This document shows, in pieces, positions 1-11,971 of a stretch of DNA of 50,795 nucleotides (within the stretch, counting starts at the first letter, position 1; the number at the start of each line of letters is the position of its first letter). Below the pieces are notes generated by a model. That model had not been told where the DNA came from and did no database searches. It saw only the letters and a list, made by a program, of their open reading frames with translations. The translations under genes and the position numbers were made by a program. The stretch comes from Pelomyxa schiedti (Eukaryota; Evosea; Pelobiontida; Pelomyxidae), in contig JAHLWZ010000240.1 of assembly GCA_020536535.1 (NCBI GenBank), positions 656 through 51,450 of the forward strand, given 5' to 3'.

Positions 1-39
1 CCCCAAAAAAACCTCACACACACCACACATCACACAGCG

Positions 40-269
40 ATGGCCGGATCATCCGACGGTCGAGTGCCTGAGGAAGTGGCCAATTTGATTGGAGCAAGGA
101 GTTACCACGTTTGCTCAGCACGGACTCAACAAGGTTTCTTTCATTTATAAGCAAAAATCACCCTAACAAGTGTCACACAGGGTTGATGGATGTGTTCGAC
201 AGTGCTGTCCGTGTTGTTTTCAACACTGTTGACCATGTTGTTCTCCATGATTCAGTAGGGGGATACTAA
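40..269 (+). CDS. Small two-exon hypothetical protein, 60 aa
   Basis: I do not recognise this protein. The model joins 40-133 and 181-269. The intron (134-180, 47 nt) starts GT and ends CACACAG, and the phase-1 junction restores one open frame from ATG 40 to TAA 267-269. The start is MAGSSDGRVPEEVANL and the second exon is hydrophobic and valine-rich (residues ~32-52, LMDVFDSAVRVVFNTVDHVV). No domain is visible. It could be a short gene or the tail of a decayed one. It lies 87 bp upstream of the first ankyrin-like paralogue on the same strand. Confidence 0.45.
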
Positions 270-356
270 TTACTGTCACTGTATAAACAACCTTTTTTTA
301 CTGCAAAAAGGAAACAAGGAAATGTTGGGTCATGTTTCTGAGAAAGCCCATCACCA

Positions 357-2727
357 ATGAACGAAGCCACGGCACCCAACACCCACCACGTGATGCAACG
401 GATCTTGTGGGTGTCGCGTGTGTTGTGGGACCAAGTTGTCGTGCCGTGGGTCCTCCGGCCGGCACACAAGGCCACCCCCCGTCACCGGCCCCTGGACCCC
501 GAGGTGGTGTCGTGCGTGCTGCGGGTCGGGGAGGCCGCGTTCCCCCTCGTGGCCCTGTGCTGCCGCGCAGTCGCCCCGCGCCCCGAGCGGTACGGCGAGG
601 CCAGCGAGCACTACCGCGCCATCGAGGACGCCGCAGCGGCGCAGTGCCCCCGCTGCGTAGCGTGGATAATCGCACACAACAACAACGACGACGCCGGTGC
701 GGAGCCAGAGGCTGGCGGGAGCGGGAGGAGGAGGAGGAGGCGTAAGGCCAAGGAGCAGATCGCGGTGATGACGGGGCTGTGCCGCGGGGGCCACCTGGGC
801 ACAGTGAAGGCGTTTGTTGGCAGCCGCGGGGCGTGTGAGTGCTGGGTGGAGCAGGAGGGAGAGGGCGAGAAGGTGCACCAGCTGTGGGCACAGTCGATAT
901 CCCCAGACGCGGAGGAAGCGGCGGCGCCGGTGCGTTTGGTTAATTCAAGATTTACACTTTTTTAAAAATTCAAAAATAATAAAGCGTATGTATGTTATTA
1001 AGAACTTAACGTCAGGTGAAGGGAACATCACTGATGAATTGGAATTCCGTGGCCACAACAACCAATCTCAGTAAGGAGCCAATTTTAAGTGAGGAATTCT
1101 GGAGTGCGAGGGGATTCTTCAAACTCACACAGGAAGTTTGTGCAAAAGGAAAACTTGACGTTCTCAAGTGGATACTGTCGAGCTTCTTTCAAATCAACGA
1201 AGGCAACAAGTTCATGCTGGATCATTTTCTGCATGAAGCCGCTCAGAATGGTCACCTTGACGTGATCAAGTGGTTGGTGGACACCTTTGATTTGTCAGAT
1301 TTTGCTGATAAATGCTGTGCATTGGGGGCCAATTTCCGACCATTTGGCAGTGTTTACGATGTGAAGCGCTTTGTTGAGAGCTTTCCAGAGTGGACCTTTG
1401 ATGGAGGAGCAAAGCTCGCTGTCTCAGCGGCACTGTTTAAGGGTCCATCATCGGCTGATGAAATCATTGAAGTGTGCCAATGGCTCACCGATCGTTTTTC
1501 ACTGCGTGGGATGGATTTCATTGACTGGTTCGAAGTTCCCAAGTATCCTGAAGTAATCAAGTGGATACTGTCTGATATCACAGAAGAAGGTGACTTGTAT
1601 AGTATTTGGAATTTGACCTGCTCTGAACTGAGCAACATCGAGTTGGGAAAGTGGTTCATTGAAGAGAAAGGAATCACACCAACGGAAGATGACTTCATGA
1701 CAGCTTGTTCAAGCACCCGTGACAATCTGGCTTTTATTGAGTGGTTATACAAGCAAGTTTCAGTCAGCAGTTCTGACTTGCTTTCTTCTCTCCACAGGGC
1801 GTTGGCACGTAAAAATGAATCAAATTCCAGGTGGTTGGAGCAGACCTACATTTCAACTGTGAATTCAAGACCAAAGATTTCTCTAGTTAAAATCTCTGCA
1901 ATGTACAAGTGCTCAGTGGATGAAGGCTGGCTCGAGTGGCTGTTCACTCACACAAGTATGTGTGACATTGACTGCAGTGACATTGAGCTTGTTAAATTTG
2001 TGAATGAATGCATTGAAAGAAACCAGCTTCATTGTGCCCTTTCAGCTTGGGAAAGGTTCTCACTGTCACCCATCACCAACCGCGACCTGCTTTTAAGTAT
2101 TCTGACTAAGCTTCTTGTCTGTGGCTCACTCTCTCAAGTCAAACAAGTTGAATCCATCAGTGGGGGCTTCACACCCTCTGAAATATGGGATTGTTTGAGC
2201 CATTGTACCCTTATTCCAGAATCCAGCAAGATTGTAAAATGGTTGGTAAAAGAGTGTACACGAAACGTCAGCGACCCTGCTGCAGTTACACCAAAGAACT
2301 TCCCTGATTTGACCAGAATGTTTGCAGAATTGATACGATGGAACAAGCGGGGATGTGTAAAGTGGCTTTTCAACAGGTTTCACTTCCCTGAGGTATGGCT
2401 ATCACCGCCCAAACACTAATTAATCACACATCAAAGATACCTGCTGAAGTGGGGAACCTACATAATGATATTGACCTGGCCACATGGAAATTGTTGCTGA
2501 GGCTATTCCCAGACATCAACAGGGATGTTGTCACTCAACACTTCATGGGTGTTGCCATTGCATCGCCACTTCACTCTCAATTCAGCATCAACGCCCTCGG
2601 TGTCACACTCAATGACATTGCCCAGTTCTGTCAGGACAGCACCAGTGAAAATGACAACAACTTTGGATTGAATGACACAAAACAATGGTTGGAATGGGCA
2701 ACTCGTAACCATGGAATAAATGAATGA
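357..2727 (+). CDS. Ankyrin-like repeat protein, paralogue A (746 aa)
   Basis: The model is three exons, 357-929, 1016-2392 and 2437-2727, all joining in phase 0. Residues 1-191 form a GC-rich N-terminal module opening RILWVSRVLWDQVVVPWVLR, with a charged low-complexity stretch (GSGRRRRRRKAKEQ) before a CRGGHLGTVKAFV segment. The rest is a helical repeat array with ankyrin-like units such as AKGKLDVLKWILSSF and AAQNGHLDVIKWLVDTF, then many W-L-x-x-x segments. It has no catalytic motif. Ankyrin-type arrays bind proteins; the partner cannot be inferred. It is followed after 80 bp by a tandem paralogue with the same exon layout, so the family expanded by local duplication. The N-terminal module looks lineage-specific to me. 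Confidence 0.8.
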
Positions 2728-2807
2728 TAACCAATATACCTGGTGGGTTCCCACAAGGCCATAACACTACTTTGATTCTAAGAAGCGGTATCTTTTCAGC
2801 GAATTCG

Positions 2808-5332
2808 ATGAACGAAGCCACGACCCCGACGCTCAACAACGCCCAGCAACACGACACATCCCATGAGTCCAACACGAAGCAACGGATCTTGTGGGTGTCG
2901 CGCGTGTTGTGGGACCAAGTTATCGTGCCGTGGGTCCTCCGGCCAGCACTCGAAGCCGCCACCCCTTGCGGGGCGGCCCTGGACCCCGAGGTGGTGTCGC
3001 GCGTGCTGCGCGTCGGGGATGCCGCGTTCCCCCTCGTGGCCCTGTGCTGCCGCGCGGTGGCCCCGCGCCCCGACGCGCGGTACAGGACTCTCTACAGGAC
3101 CACCGTGGAGATCAGCGAGCACTACCGCGCCATCGAGGACGCCGCAGCGGCCAACTGCCCCCGCTGCGTAGCGTGGATAATCGCACACAACAACAACAAC
3201 GACGACGACGGCGCCGGTGCGGAGCGAGAGGCCGGCACAGGGAGCGGGAGCGGGAGCGGGAACAGGAGGAGGAGGCGTAAGGCCAAGGAGCAGATCGCGG
3301 TGATGACGGGGCTGTGCCGCGGGGGCCACCTGGGCACAGTGAAGGCGTTTGTTGGCAGCCGCGGGGCGTGTGAGTGCTGGGTGGAGCAGGAGGAGGCCAG
3401 GGGCGAGGGCGGGGTGGCACCGGAATCGGGGGACCAGGGGAATGTATTCCGGCTGTGGCCCACGCTGGGAGATTCCGGGTCCGAAGTAGTGGCTTTGGTG
3501 TGTGATTTCCTTTCTGGTTTCGTTGTGCTCAACATTGAACGTTAACGTCAAGTGAAGGGCGGACAATCACTTTTGAACTCCGTGGCCACTGCAACCAGCA
3601 GAATGGGAAAGGAACCAATCCTAAGTGAGGAATTCTGGAGCAAAAGGGGAATCATCAGACTCACGAAGGAAGTTTGTGCAAAGGGAAACCTGGATGTTCT
3701 CAAGTGGATACTGTCGAGCTTCTTTCAAATCAACGAAGGCAACAAATTCATGCTGAACGAGTTCGTGCATGAAGCATCTGCGAATGGGCAACTTGATGTG
3801 ATCAAGTGGTTGGTGGATACATTTAATCCTGTGGATAAACATGAATGTGGAGACGATTTCGAACCCCGCTACAGTGTTTACGACGTGAAGGCCTTTGTTG
3901 AGAGCTTTCCAGAGTGGGACTTTGATGGGGGAGCAAGGCTCGCTTGCACAACAGCAACGTTTCAGGGCCCATCATCAGCCGAAGAAATCATTGAAGTGTG
4001 CCAATGGCTCACAGACCGTTTCTCACTGACAAGGGGTAATTTTACGGACTGGGCGTGGGACGAGCCGCCCAAACATCCTGAAGTTGTCAAGTGGCTACTA
4101 TCTGATGCCACAGAGGATTCTGACGAGCTGCGGACGATATGGCTTTACTGCTCCTCACAGAGCAACGTGGAGTTGTCAAAGTGGTTCGTTGAAGAGAAGG
4201 GACTCAGACTCACAGTGGAGGACTTCAGGAGAGCTTTCTATAGTAAAACTTACAATCTGGGTTTTGTTGAATGGTTATACAAGCAAGTTTCACCCAGTAG
4301 TGCAGACTTGCTATCTTCTCTCCACACGGCATTGGCACGTAAAAATGAAGCAAATTTCAAGTGGTTGGAGCAGACCTACATTAAAACTACGCATTCAACA
4401 CCAAAGTTGTCTCTTGTGAAGATGGCTGATTGTTCTCACTACTCGAGTGAGGACTGGATCGACTGGGTTCTTGCCCATTCAAGCACTGGTTCCATTGACT
4501 GCAGTGAACCTGAGCTTGCAAAACTTGTGAAGAGTTGCTATCCAATGCCACGGTTTCCTATTGCTATTTCAGCTTGGAAAAAGTTTTCATTGTCACCAAC
4601 TACCCACAACGACTCGCTTCTAAAATTGCTGAAGGAGCTTATCGACGCTGGATCATTATCTCAAGTCAAGCAAGTTGTTGCCCTTGCCGACTTCCGACCC
4701 TCTGAAATAGCCAATTGCCTCTGTGACGTTCATCAGTCACATTCGAGCAAGATCGTGAAATGGCTGGTCACAGAGTACACACGACACACCAGTGATCCCA
4801 CTGTGATGTCAGCCAAGAAGAACTCTGGGAGAGTGAGTGCAGCAAGGCTATTTGTGGAGTTGATTCGACACAACAAACGGGGGTGTCTCGAATGGCTCTT
4901 CAAAAGGTTCCACTTCACACTCCCTGAGGTATGCCTGCCTGCTTTTTCCCCTCCCCAAAAAAGATTCTTTGCTGATTTATGCCTACTAACAAGGTACTTG
5001 CTGAAGTCCGTACAGCCAAGGAAAAACCGGGACACAGAGTGGACTTTGCCACATGGAAACTGCTTCTGGCGCTGCTCCCGGAGATTAACCGGGATGTTGC
5101 TAATCAACAGTTTATGGGTGTTGTGACTGCATCGCCACTTCACTCCCAATTCAGCATCAACAGGCTCGGTGTCACACTCAATGACATTGCCCAGTTCTGT
5201 GAGGACAAGGCTAGTGATCGTGATGGATTGGATTACGTGAGGCATTGGCTGGACTGGACAACCTGGAACAACCCACTGTTCCCAGAATTTGAGGAATCAA
5301 CACAAAAGGTACCGAACTCTGATGAACCCTGA
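2808..5332 (+). CDS. Ankyrin-like repeat protein, paralogue B (~802 aa)
   Basis: This is the tandem copy of the gene upstream and matches it along its whole length. The start at 2808 (MNEATTPTLNNAQ) aligns with MNEAT of paralogue A; the open frame upstream of it is not conserved. Exon 3 is 4994-5332 and exon 2 ends at 4928 (phase 0). Intron 4929-4993 ends TACTAAC-AAG. The first intron is less sure: the acceptor AAG at 3550-3552 needs a phase-1 donor, and GTGATT at 3502 fits (exons 2808-3501, 3553-4928), giving a multiple of three. It carries the same repeats: GNLDVLKWILSSF and ANGQLDVIKWLVDTF. Function is unknown, presumably protein binding. The 3' end converges on the F-box gene with 64 bp between stops. 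Confidence 0.78.
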
Positions 5333-5396
5333 CACGCGTAAACACTGGATTTTTTCTTTTTTTTCTTATCTTTTTCAAACTTTTCAAACAGGAAAA

Positions 5397-6545
5397 TCAG
5401 TGCTGATAGGGGTTTGTCTCTCTATCAGGGTCATGCTCCTCCAAGCCAGTGGCACAGGCCACAGAAACTTTCACCATTGTGGTATTTGGTTCCGCTAGTG
5501 GCTCAATGTTGTCGAAGTGGAAGTGGGCCTCCTCACTGAAAAATTCCGGCACAATGAACTTCCCCCACTTTCCATCCAGAGTGACAGACACTCTCAGGGG
5601 AACCAAGCGAGGCGCCGTTTCATTCCAATGCATCTTAATTGTGATTATGACACCGCCGTTGGAGCGTTCCTCTCCATAGAACCAGAAGGTCACGAGTGGC
5701 GTTTTGAGGGAAGATACTACGTGAAAATACATGTTTGAAGTGAAGTCGAATTTACAGAGTGGGGTAACTGTGGGAACGTGAGTGGCGATGTTTAATGTTA
5801 AGGGACCCTTACAATGGCTATCACCGATGGCCTGCTGAAATTCTCGGCACACGGCACGGCATTGGAGAAGATTGGGCGGCGGTAAGTTGTTAAATATTAT
5901 GGACAGAACAGAGCTGGGAAGATCGAGAATATGCTTTCCTTGTGCAAGTTAAAGATTAAACTAATTGCACAAACAACTCACCAGAAACAACTGAGATATC
6001 ACCACAGGAAATCTTGCAAACGGCTTCAATTCTCTGTCGCGGCACAAGAATCTGCGCAAACGCGGTTAGCCACAGAGAAGACAGCAATGCATATACTTTC
6101 TGCTTGGCAGACGCGGAATTGAAGTCAAACAGTTTCAATTGATGAAAGGAGTGCTGCAAAAACATTGCTGTAAAAAAAAAAAAAAAAACCCAAGGGAAGT
6201 GACCTTGTTGTTTTTAGTGACACAATTCAAAAGAAAAGACCTCCTCTCTTCCAGTATCTCATCGACGCGCAGCTTCACGAACTCAATGAGCGTATTAGTG
6301 CCCTTCACCAGGTCCGCAGCAGTCTACACGAACAACCCACCAGTTAGAGTATGGTTCCCAACCCCAATCCCATGAATCATTCCCACCACGCACACACAAT
6401 CCCCAACCACCGTCCCCCTTCTCGATCAACAATCGCAATCATCATCACCTTGTCTATTCCCCATGCCACCAGGCCGACGTACGCCGACACCCGCCCAGCC
6501 AGCCCCTCCTCGGCCTCCCCCTCCTCATCCCCCTCGCCCCGTGGT
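5397..6545 (-). CDS. F-box protein
   Basis: Reading right to left, the exons are ~6545-6449, 6323-6204, 6153-6097, 6051-5982 and 5938-5397, with all checked phases agreeing. The last exon opens with a clear F-box: HILDLPSSVLSIIFNNLPPP, then NLLQCRAVCREFQQAIGD. F-boxes bind Skp1 and so recruit substrates to SCF ubiquitin ligases. About 130 residues follow with no recognisable substrate-binding repeats (a beta-rich region containing FWFYGEERSNGG). The N-terminal exon is acidic (EGDEEGEAEEGLAGRV) and then helical. No in-frame ATG precedes it before an 18-A run (6552-6569 on this strand), so the true start may lie in an unseen upstream exon. The intron at 6203-6154 carries a long T tract before its acceptor. 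Confidence 0.75.
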
Positions 6546-6641
6546 CGGGAATTTTTTTTTTTTTTTTTTGTGTTATGTTATTGATAAGATGTAATGGCCA
6601 CAAGGCATGACGTGGCCGAAAAATATTTGATTTATTGAGTG

Positions 6642-7697
6642 TTATCTCCTCCCCCTGCCTCTGCCACCCCTCCCTCTTCCTCCCCTGCCTCCGCCCCGTC
6701 CCCCTCTGCCACCCCTCCCTCCTCCTCCCCTGCCTCCGCCCCTTCCCCCTCTGCCACCTCTGCCACCTCTGCCGCCCCTGGTCTTGCCTCTGCTCCCTCC
6801 CTCGCCGCTGCTTCCGCCTCTGCCGCCTCGCCCGCCTCGTCCACGGCCCCCTCGTCCGCCTCTGCTTCCCCTTCCTCCTCTCTTTCCCTCGCCAGGTGCC
6901 CCCCTTGAGGAGCCACCACCTCCTTGGTGGTCTGGGTTCTTCCAGCCTAGTTGTTTCCTGGATTTAGTCGCTGCAGCCTTGGGTTTCCCCTTGGCCCGGG
7001 ATTTCCCTATGAATACAGGCCCGGCACTCGCTGCATAGGAAGATATGTAAGTAAGGCGTGTGAAGTATGGAGTGGTAAAAATACATTTTGGCTTGCCGGG
7101 TGTGACAATCAATGGCATGCTCTTGAAATCCAATCCGTTCATTTTATCTATGGCGGCTTTTTTGGATTCTGCAGTATCGAATTTGGCAACACCGCGGCTT
7201 AATAAGAGTTACAAGTAACGCAGTAAAGGAAGGGCGTACCACTTGGATGTCTGATCCAGGGGATCAAGCTCCAACGTGAAGCTGACGAAGCCCTTGCAAA
7301 CCGAGAACAGCTTCTTGATTTCGGTCTCGGTCACAGAAGGCAAGAAGTTGTAGACGTAACAGCTTGTATCAGACACTGCAACTTTAGATTGCTTGCCTGA
7401 AGTGCCTTGTTCGATTTCCGTCACCGACTTCCTCTTTCTGCCCGCCAACTGTTGAATGCGTAGAAACGAAATTTTAGGCCCGATCAGTAAGAACTAGCAA
7501 TTACAGGAACTTGAAATTACCGGCTGATCGTCGTCTTCATCGTCGTCCTCATCCTCTTCGTCGTCGTCATCATCGTCATCGTCATCGTCGTCGTCATCAT
7601 ACTCTCCCTCATCATCCTCATCGTCATCTTCGTTGTATGTTTCTTCTTCATCAACTTCATCTGTTTCGTTGCGTGTCTTTGCTTTGGCGGCTTTCAT
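6642..7697 (-). CDS. Nucleolin/Gar2-like protein: acidic N-terminus, one RRM, RGG tail (313 aa)
   Basis: The exons are 7697-7521, 7448-7240 and 7197-6642 (942 nt in total), and the phases agree. Residues 1-59 are basic and then strongly acidic, with an Asp run. Residues ~85-165 form an RNA-recognition motif: RNP2-like CYVYNFLPSV, and RNP1-like RGVAKFDTAESKKAAIDKMN split by intron 7239-7198. The last ~100 residues are an uninterrupted RGG/GGR-rich tail. Acidic-RRM-RGG is the architecture of nucleolin, Nsr1 and Gar2, which act in pre-rRNA processing in the nucleolus. Those have two or more RRMs and this has one, so orthology is not claimed. The RGG codons make this stretch very G-rich on the minus strand. 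Confidence 0.82.
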
Positions 7698-8043
7698 TTT
7701 TTGTTAATTAGTCTGGTCTGCAGCCACGGAGGTAACAGGGAGCGATATTTGATTAATTAATGGGTGCAACTGCCTGAAAGAGGGAAAATAAAAAGAAGGC
7801 AGAAGATGGAATAATCATCATGGGCAAAGAAGATCTGAGCCAGACACAGCGTTCTTTGGGGAGCAATCTGAGGGAGCGTTTGAGATTGAAGGTTTCAGTC
7901 AGGCTAGCCTGCAACTGATAAAAATAACAGATTAGAGGAAGGAACGCCGGTTCTGTTCGTTTGGCACCAAAAACAAAACAAGCAACAAAAAAAAGCGGAG
8001 ACATCAACAGCACACATCGCCGGCACACGACGCATAGTCGACA
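7698..8043. promoter_or_regulatory. Divergent intergenic region between the nucleolin-like and F-BAR genes
   Basis: These 346 bp separate two divergent start codons, so they must hold both promoters. No TATA box stands out. An open frame can be read on the plus strand: ATG 7820, splice AAG|GTTTCAG to TAACAG, ending at a TGA that overlaps the F-BAR ATG at 8044. It would give a ~60-residue basic peptide, but nothing supports it beyond splice-like signals. See the findings list. Confidence 0.5.
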
Positions 8044-10192
8044 ATGACGTCGTTCGCGACAGATCTACTTGTGTGTTGACCGTAGTTGTAGCTGTTTGGT
8101 GTAGATCTACGTCAATTACCACTTGACACCGCTTTTTTTTCCCTTGGTTTTCTTTGGTTACGTTGACTTTGTTTTAAGGACGGATTTGACGCCTGCTACA
8201 AGAGGACAATTGGTATCCTTAAAAGCACACATGGTATGTTTCTGAAAACTGCACGCTAATGAAAAACGGTGATAAGTGTTGTTACATAAATATTGAGTTA
8301 AATAGTAACAACACTCAATATTTTTATACTCGCAGAAATTGGTAGTTTCTTTAACAAGTTGAGCACCATCCGAAAGGAGTACCTCAACAAGTACTTGGGG
8401 CTCATCAGAAGTTATGGGCAGAAGAAGTTACTTGTGAACGGTTTCTTAGATGGGTAGGCCCATTCTGTTCTTACATATACCATTGTGACCAAGAACAGAA
8501 CAGTTAAAAAAGCTCTGGAAACAATGGTAACTGACATGGAGTCCGTAACTAATCATGACCTTGCTTTCTCCAATAAAATATCCGAAATCTCCACTGAGGT
8601 GGCCAATTTTGTGAGAGACAAAGAAGTCAAACGCAAGAAGGTACACCAGTCACTATTTTTTCCCCAGATAATTAATGTTGTTAGTTGGAGACTGATGGCA
8701 AACGTCTAACTCGCGAATTTGCTGACCAGTTGGATGCCTTAAAAAGAGTTTGTTTTCTTCCTCATTTATATAAACGTTCATATTTTTAAAGTCCAAGGCG
8801 AACTACATGAAATTATCTAGGGAGGCAGAGCTCGCTCAGCAGGAACACCAAAAAGCCCAAGGTGACCCTAAGACCAAATCACAGAAGTTAACTCAGGTAT
8901 GTCAATTACACTCGTTCGTGCTAAACTTTCATTATAGCTCGCCACACGTGCATCACAAGCTGCGGATAAGGCAAAGCAAGCTGACCAAGAATACAAAGAT
9001 ACCTTGAGAACCAGTAACGACAAACAAACTCAACTCTACACAAAAGACATGCCATCACTTTTGGCTGTATGCTCCGGTTTTTTTCTTTACCTTTTGCCAA
9101 CGCCATGAAGGAGTTCCAAACGTTTGAAGAAGAGAGGATCCGCTATGTCCAACAAACAGTGAAGCAGTATGCTCAGGCAGTACTTGAGTTCCCAGCCGTG
9201 TACAAGAAAGCCGGAGATGCCTCTGAGTCCTTTGCAGGCCAGGTGACTTCCTTTAAGTGGTTCCTTTTTAATATTCCCAAAGATAGATGTTGCTGCTGAC
9301 GTTCTTGGGTTTGTCAACACTAATAAAACGGGGGTTCATGTACCTCCCGCCATAGAGTACGAGGGCTATAATCCTGGTGGTGGGCCTCCACCCGTCCCTC
9401 CCACTTCCGTTAATTCTCACCCACCACCACCATCATCACATGGTGGAGGGTCAACAACCACGGTAACGCCCACCCCCACCCCCCCCAACACGAGCACGCC
9501 AACACCTGTTGCACCCAAGGTTTTTTTCAACACTTTATTTTACTTGAACTAACAACTTCAGGAATGGGGTCTCTTAGCTGGAGACGAGTCTCTCTCTGTT
9601 GCCGAAAAGCAAAACAAACTAACGGAACAACAAAAAGAAATCGAGAAGCAAATAAAGGTTTTCACCTCTGACTCTTCATCATTAACACAGTAAAAGAATG
9701 AAGAAAGTCAAGTTACGGCACTGGAGAGATTAATCCAATTCTACGCTACAGATCCTGGTGGTAAAAAGAAGACCGAGGATGAACTCGCCGAATTGCACAA
9801 AAAGGTGAAACCCCGTTCCCTCAAATTCCAACTAAGATACCTTGCAGGTTGCCGCTCTCAAAGCGGGCCTAGCCAAAGTTCAAAGTCAACTTGCCGGTCT
9901 CTCTGGTGGCACTCCAGGAGGGGCTCCCGCTCCTACCGAACCTGAAGCGGTACATCCACCTCATTCTCAATTTAGAAATCAACGCAACACATAGGCAGCT
10001 GAAGTCCAAGTGCAAGTACGGGGCATGTATGACTACACTGCAACATGTGACACAGAACTGTCATTTAAGGAGGGTGAGATATTCGTTGTTTCAGAACAAG
10101 ACTCCAGTGGATGGTGGTATGCAACAATCGGTGACAAGAGCGGTTTTGTGCCTCAAAATTATGTTGAGGTTGTCACTCCTCCCTCTTCCTGA
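8044..10192 (+). CDS. F-BAR-HR1-SH3 protein, CIP4/FBP17/Toca-1 type (501 aa)
   Basis: The model is thirteen exons: 8044-8070, 8179-8233, 8336-8453, 8499-8640, 8691-8747, 8792-8896, 8938-9066, 9111-9242, 9283-9519, 9562-9657, 9697-9804, 9848-9949 and 9995-10192. They total 1506 nt and all phases agree. Residues 1-265 are an F-BAR domain (DGFDACYKRTIGILK, then IGSFFNKLSTIRKEYLNKYL). A Pro-rich linker (~285-330) follows. Residues ~340-430 are an HR1-like coiled coil (ESQVTALERLIQFYATDPGG). An SH3 domain is C-terminal (VRGMYDYTATCDTELSFKEG, SGWWYA, GFVPQNYVEV). Family knowledge: the F-BAR bends membrane, HR1 binds Rho/Cdc42 GTPases and SH3 recruits N-WASP or dynamin. The expected role is endocytosis and actin control in an amoeboid cell. 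Confidence 0.93.
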
Positions 10193-10372
10193 TCAAAGGA
10201 AAAACCCAACCCCAAACAAGCCAAACAAAAGAGGAAAAAACCATGTTGTTTCTTATGAACTCCCTTTTCTTGTTTGTTTTGTGGAAGACACATAAAATTT
10301 GATGTTTTCAGAAAAACATAACATTGCTTTGCCAGTGAAACGAAGTGGTGTTGGTGTTACTTTGTGCTGAGT

Positions 10373-11614
10373 TCACTTAAAGACAAAGGCTACAACAAGG
10401 AGAATGAGGACAACTACCCAGGCCGCACATAGGAATACTAGGGTTTTACCTAGGTCTTGGGTTGCGTTATCTACACGAGTGTTAGTTGCGGTGTTAGGTG
10501 GGAAATAACATACCGTAGGTGACAACAGCATTTTTCCACCATTTGGGATAGTTCTCTCGTGCATTGTGAGAAATGGCTTTAACTCGGGAATAGACGGCCC
10601 GCAACAGTTTCACAGCCCGCTGGCCAATTGGGTGATGAAGAGTTGCGTTCCAACCACGTTGTATCTTGTGAGGGATTGATCTGATGACTTCCGCCAATGG
10701 GCTCTTTGGTCGAACTGCGACTTCCGGGATGAATACTAGTTCCGGCTTGTCAGTTCCTTCGTTTCCGGGAAATGTGATCTGGTCTTTGCCGGTACCCTTT
10801 CCGGTGTCTGATACAGTAGGAATCGGGTTTTCTTCCCTCCTGACTATCTCCACCTTATCCCCGTTCTGGTCAACCAGGTGTGTTTCCGCTTCAGTGGCTT
10901 TCTTACCAATGTTGTCCTCCGAGTCCCCAGCTTTGTTGCTCCCCGAGTTTTCTGCAACCGTGTTGGTGGAATCCGAGGAACCAGAATTAGTGCCTTTGCC
11001 TTGCTCACCAGTAGAATCTTCTCCCCCAGCGGAGCCGGTGCCATCAGCACCAGCACCAGCACCAGTACCGGCACCCTCGGATGACAGGTTCCCCAGCGCC
11101 TCGCCCGTAACGCCGGTCGTGCCAGTTCCCATCTTGGAGGCATCATCATCAGCAACACCGGGATCACGGCCACCGCCGCTATGTTCCGTGCCCCCCTCGC
11201 CTACAATAACAACCACTTCTTCCTTCTGTTTCTGCTGCTGCTGGTGCTGTCCGACACCACTGTCGCCGCCGTCGCCGCCACTCTGTTGTGCCGTGCCAGT
11301 TGCGTCCGTGATGTTATCCAAATTGGCGGTGGTGGTGCCCTCAGTACCGGTACCAGGCTGAGGTTCGGGTTCATCGGGATTGCTTGGGGTGGGGGGCGTG
11401 GGGTATTGGATCTGGATGTCACAGCCTTCCCCTATACATACTGGGGGCTTCGGAAGCTCGGGAATAGAAACCGCTGGTTGAGACGACTCATAGAAAGCGT
11501 ACTGGAAAAAAGCAGTACCTGGCAACTCCGTTGAGAAAGGGGGAGGGGGAAAAAAAAATCGGGGCAAAAAGGAGTCGTACAAATCGCTGAGGCGAACAAG
11601 GCCGTAAATAACAT
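10373..11614 (-). CDS. Secreted/membrane protein with low-complexity ectodomain (378 aa)
   Basis: The exons are 11614-11581, 11518-10514 and 10470-10373 (1137 nt), phase 1 at both junctions. The start MLFTALFASAIC is a good signal peptide. The middle (~40-300) is Gly/Ser/Thr/Glu-rich, with a CIGEGC element near residue ~35 and a GTGAGAGADGTGSAGG run. A more complex part follows (PLAEVIRSIPHKIQRGWNAT, then WWKNAVVTYG). The last exon encodes one membrane helix (TLVFLCAAWVVVLILLVVAF) ending almost at the C-terminus. The topology is therefore type I with nearly no cytosolic tail. I recognise no family. The repetitive ectodomain suggests a cell-surface coat protein (inference). It diverges from the 14-3-3 gene. 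Confidence 0.72.
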
Positions 11615-11971
11615 GTCTCAGGTGATAAAGATCAAACAAATACCTCTCTTGTTGTGGTTCCTTGTTGTTGGTTTTCGTTGTTTCGGTGACCAACTACAAA
11701 AACGATCAAATTGGCCTGACACGTTTCTCTATGATTTTGCATCAGATGAGACTGAGAGAGCGACACTGGGTGCTCAGAGTGAGGTCAAGATGATCACTTT
11801 TGAGGAAGACTGGGGGGGATCACTAAATTGTGCCCAATCTGGGTGACGTAAAGTGCTGTGTCTGTTGCTTTTTATTTCGTCCTTCCGCAAACGCGGAAAG
11901 AAATAAAACCAAAAAAATCAAACCAACTCTACCACATTTTTCCAAACAAAAAGGGAAAATAAACGACGACG
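11615..11971. promoter_or_regulatory. Divergent intergenic region upstream of 14-3-3
   Basis: These 357 bp lie between two divergent start codons. A 77-codon plus-strand frame (11613-11846) begins in the palindromic CATG that is also the start of the minus-strand gene. It opens with a hydrophobic segment (IPLLLWFLVVGF), but nothing else supports it. The 3' part near the 14-3-3 start is A-rich, typical of leaders in this window. I see no other element. Confidence 0.4.

Noticed and set aside
10684-11361. 225-codon plus-strand frame
   Set aside because: Antisense to the low-complexity ectodomain exon of the minus-strand membrane protein, which has a signal peptide and TM helix in phase.
11613-11846. 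77-codon plus-strand gene with signal-like start
   Set aside because: It begins in the palindromic CATG of the minus-strand gene, has no splice or homology support, and lies in a divergent promoter.
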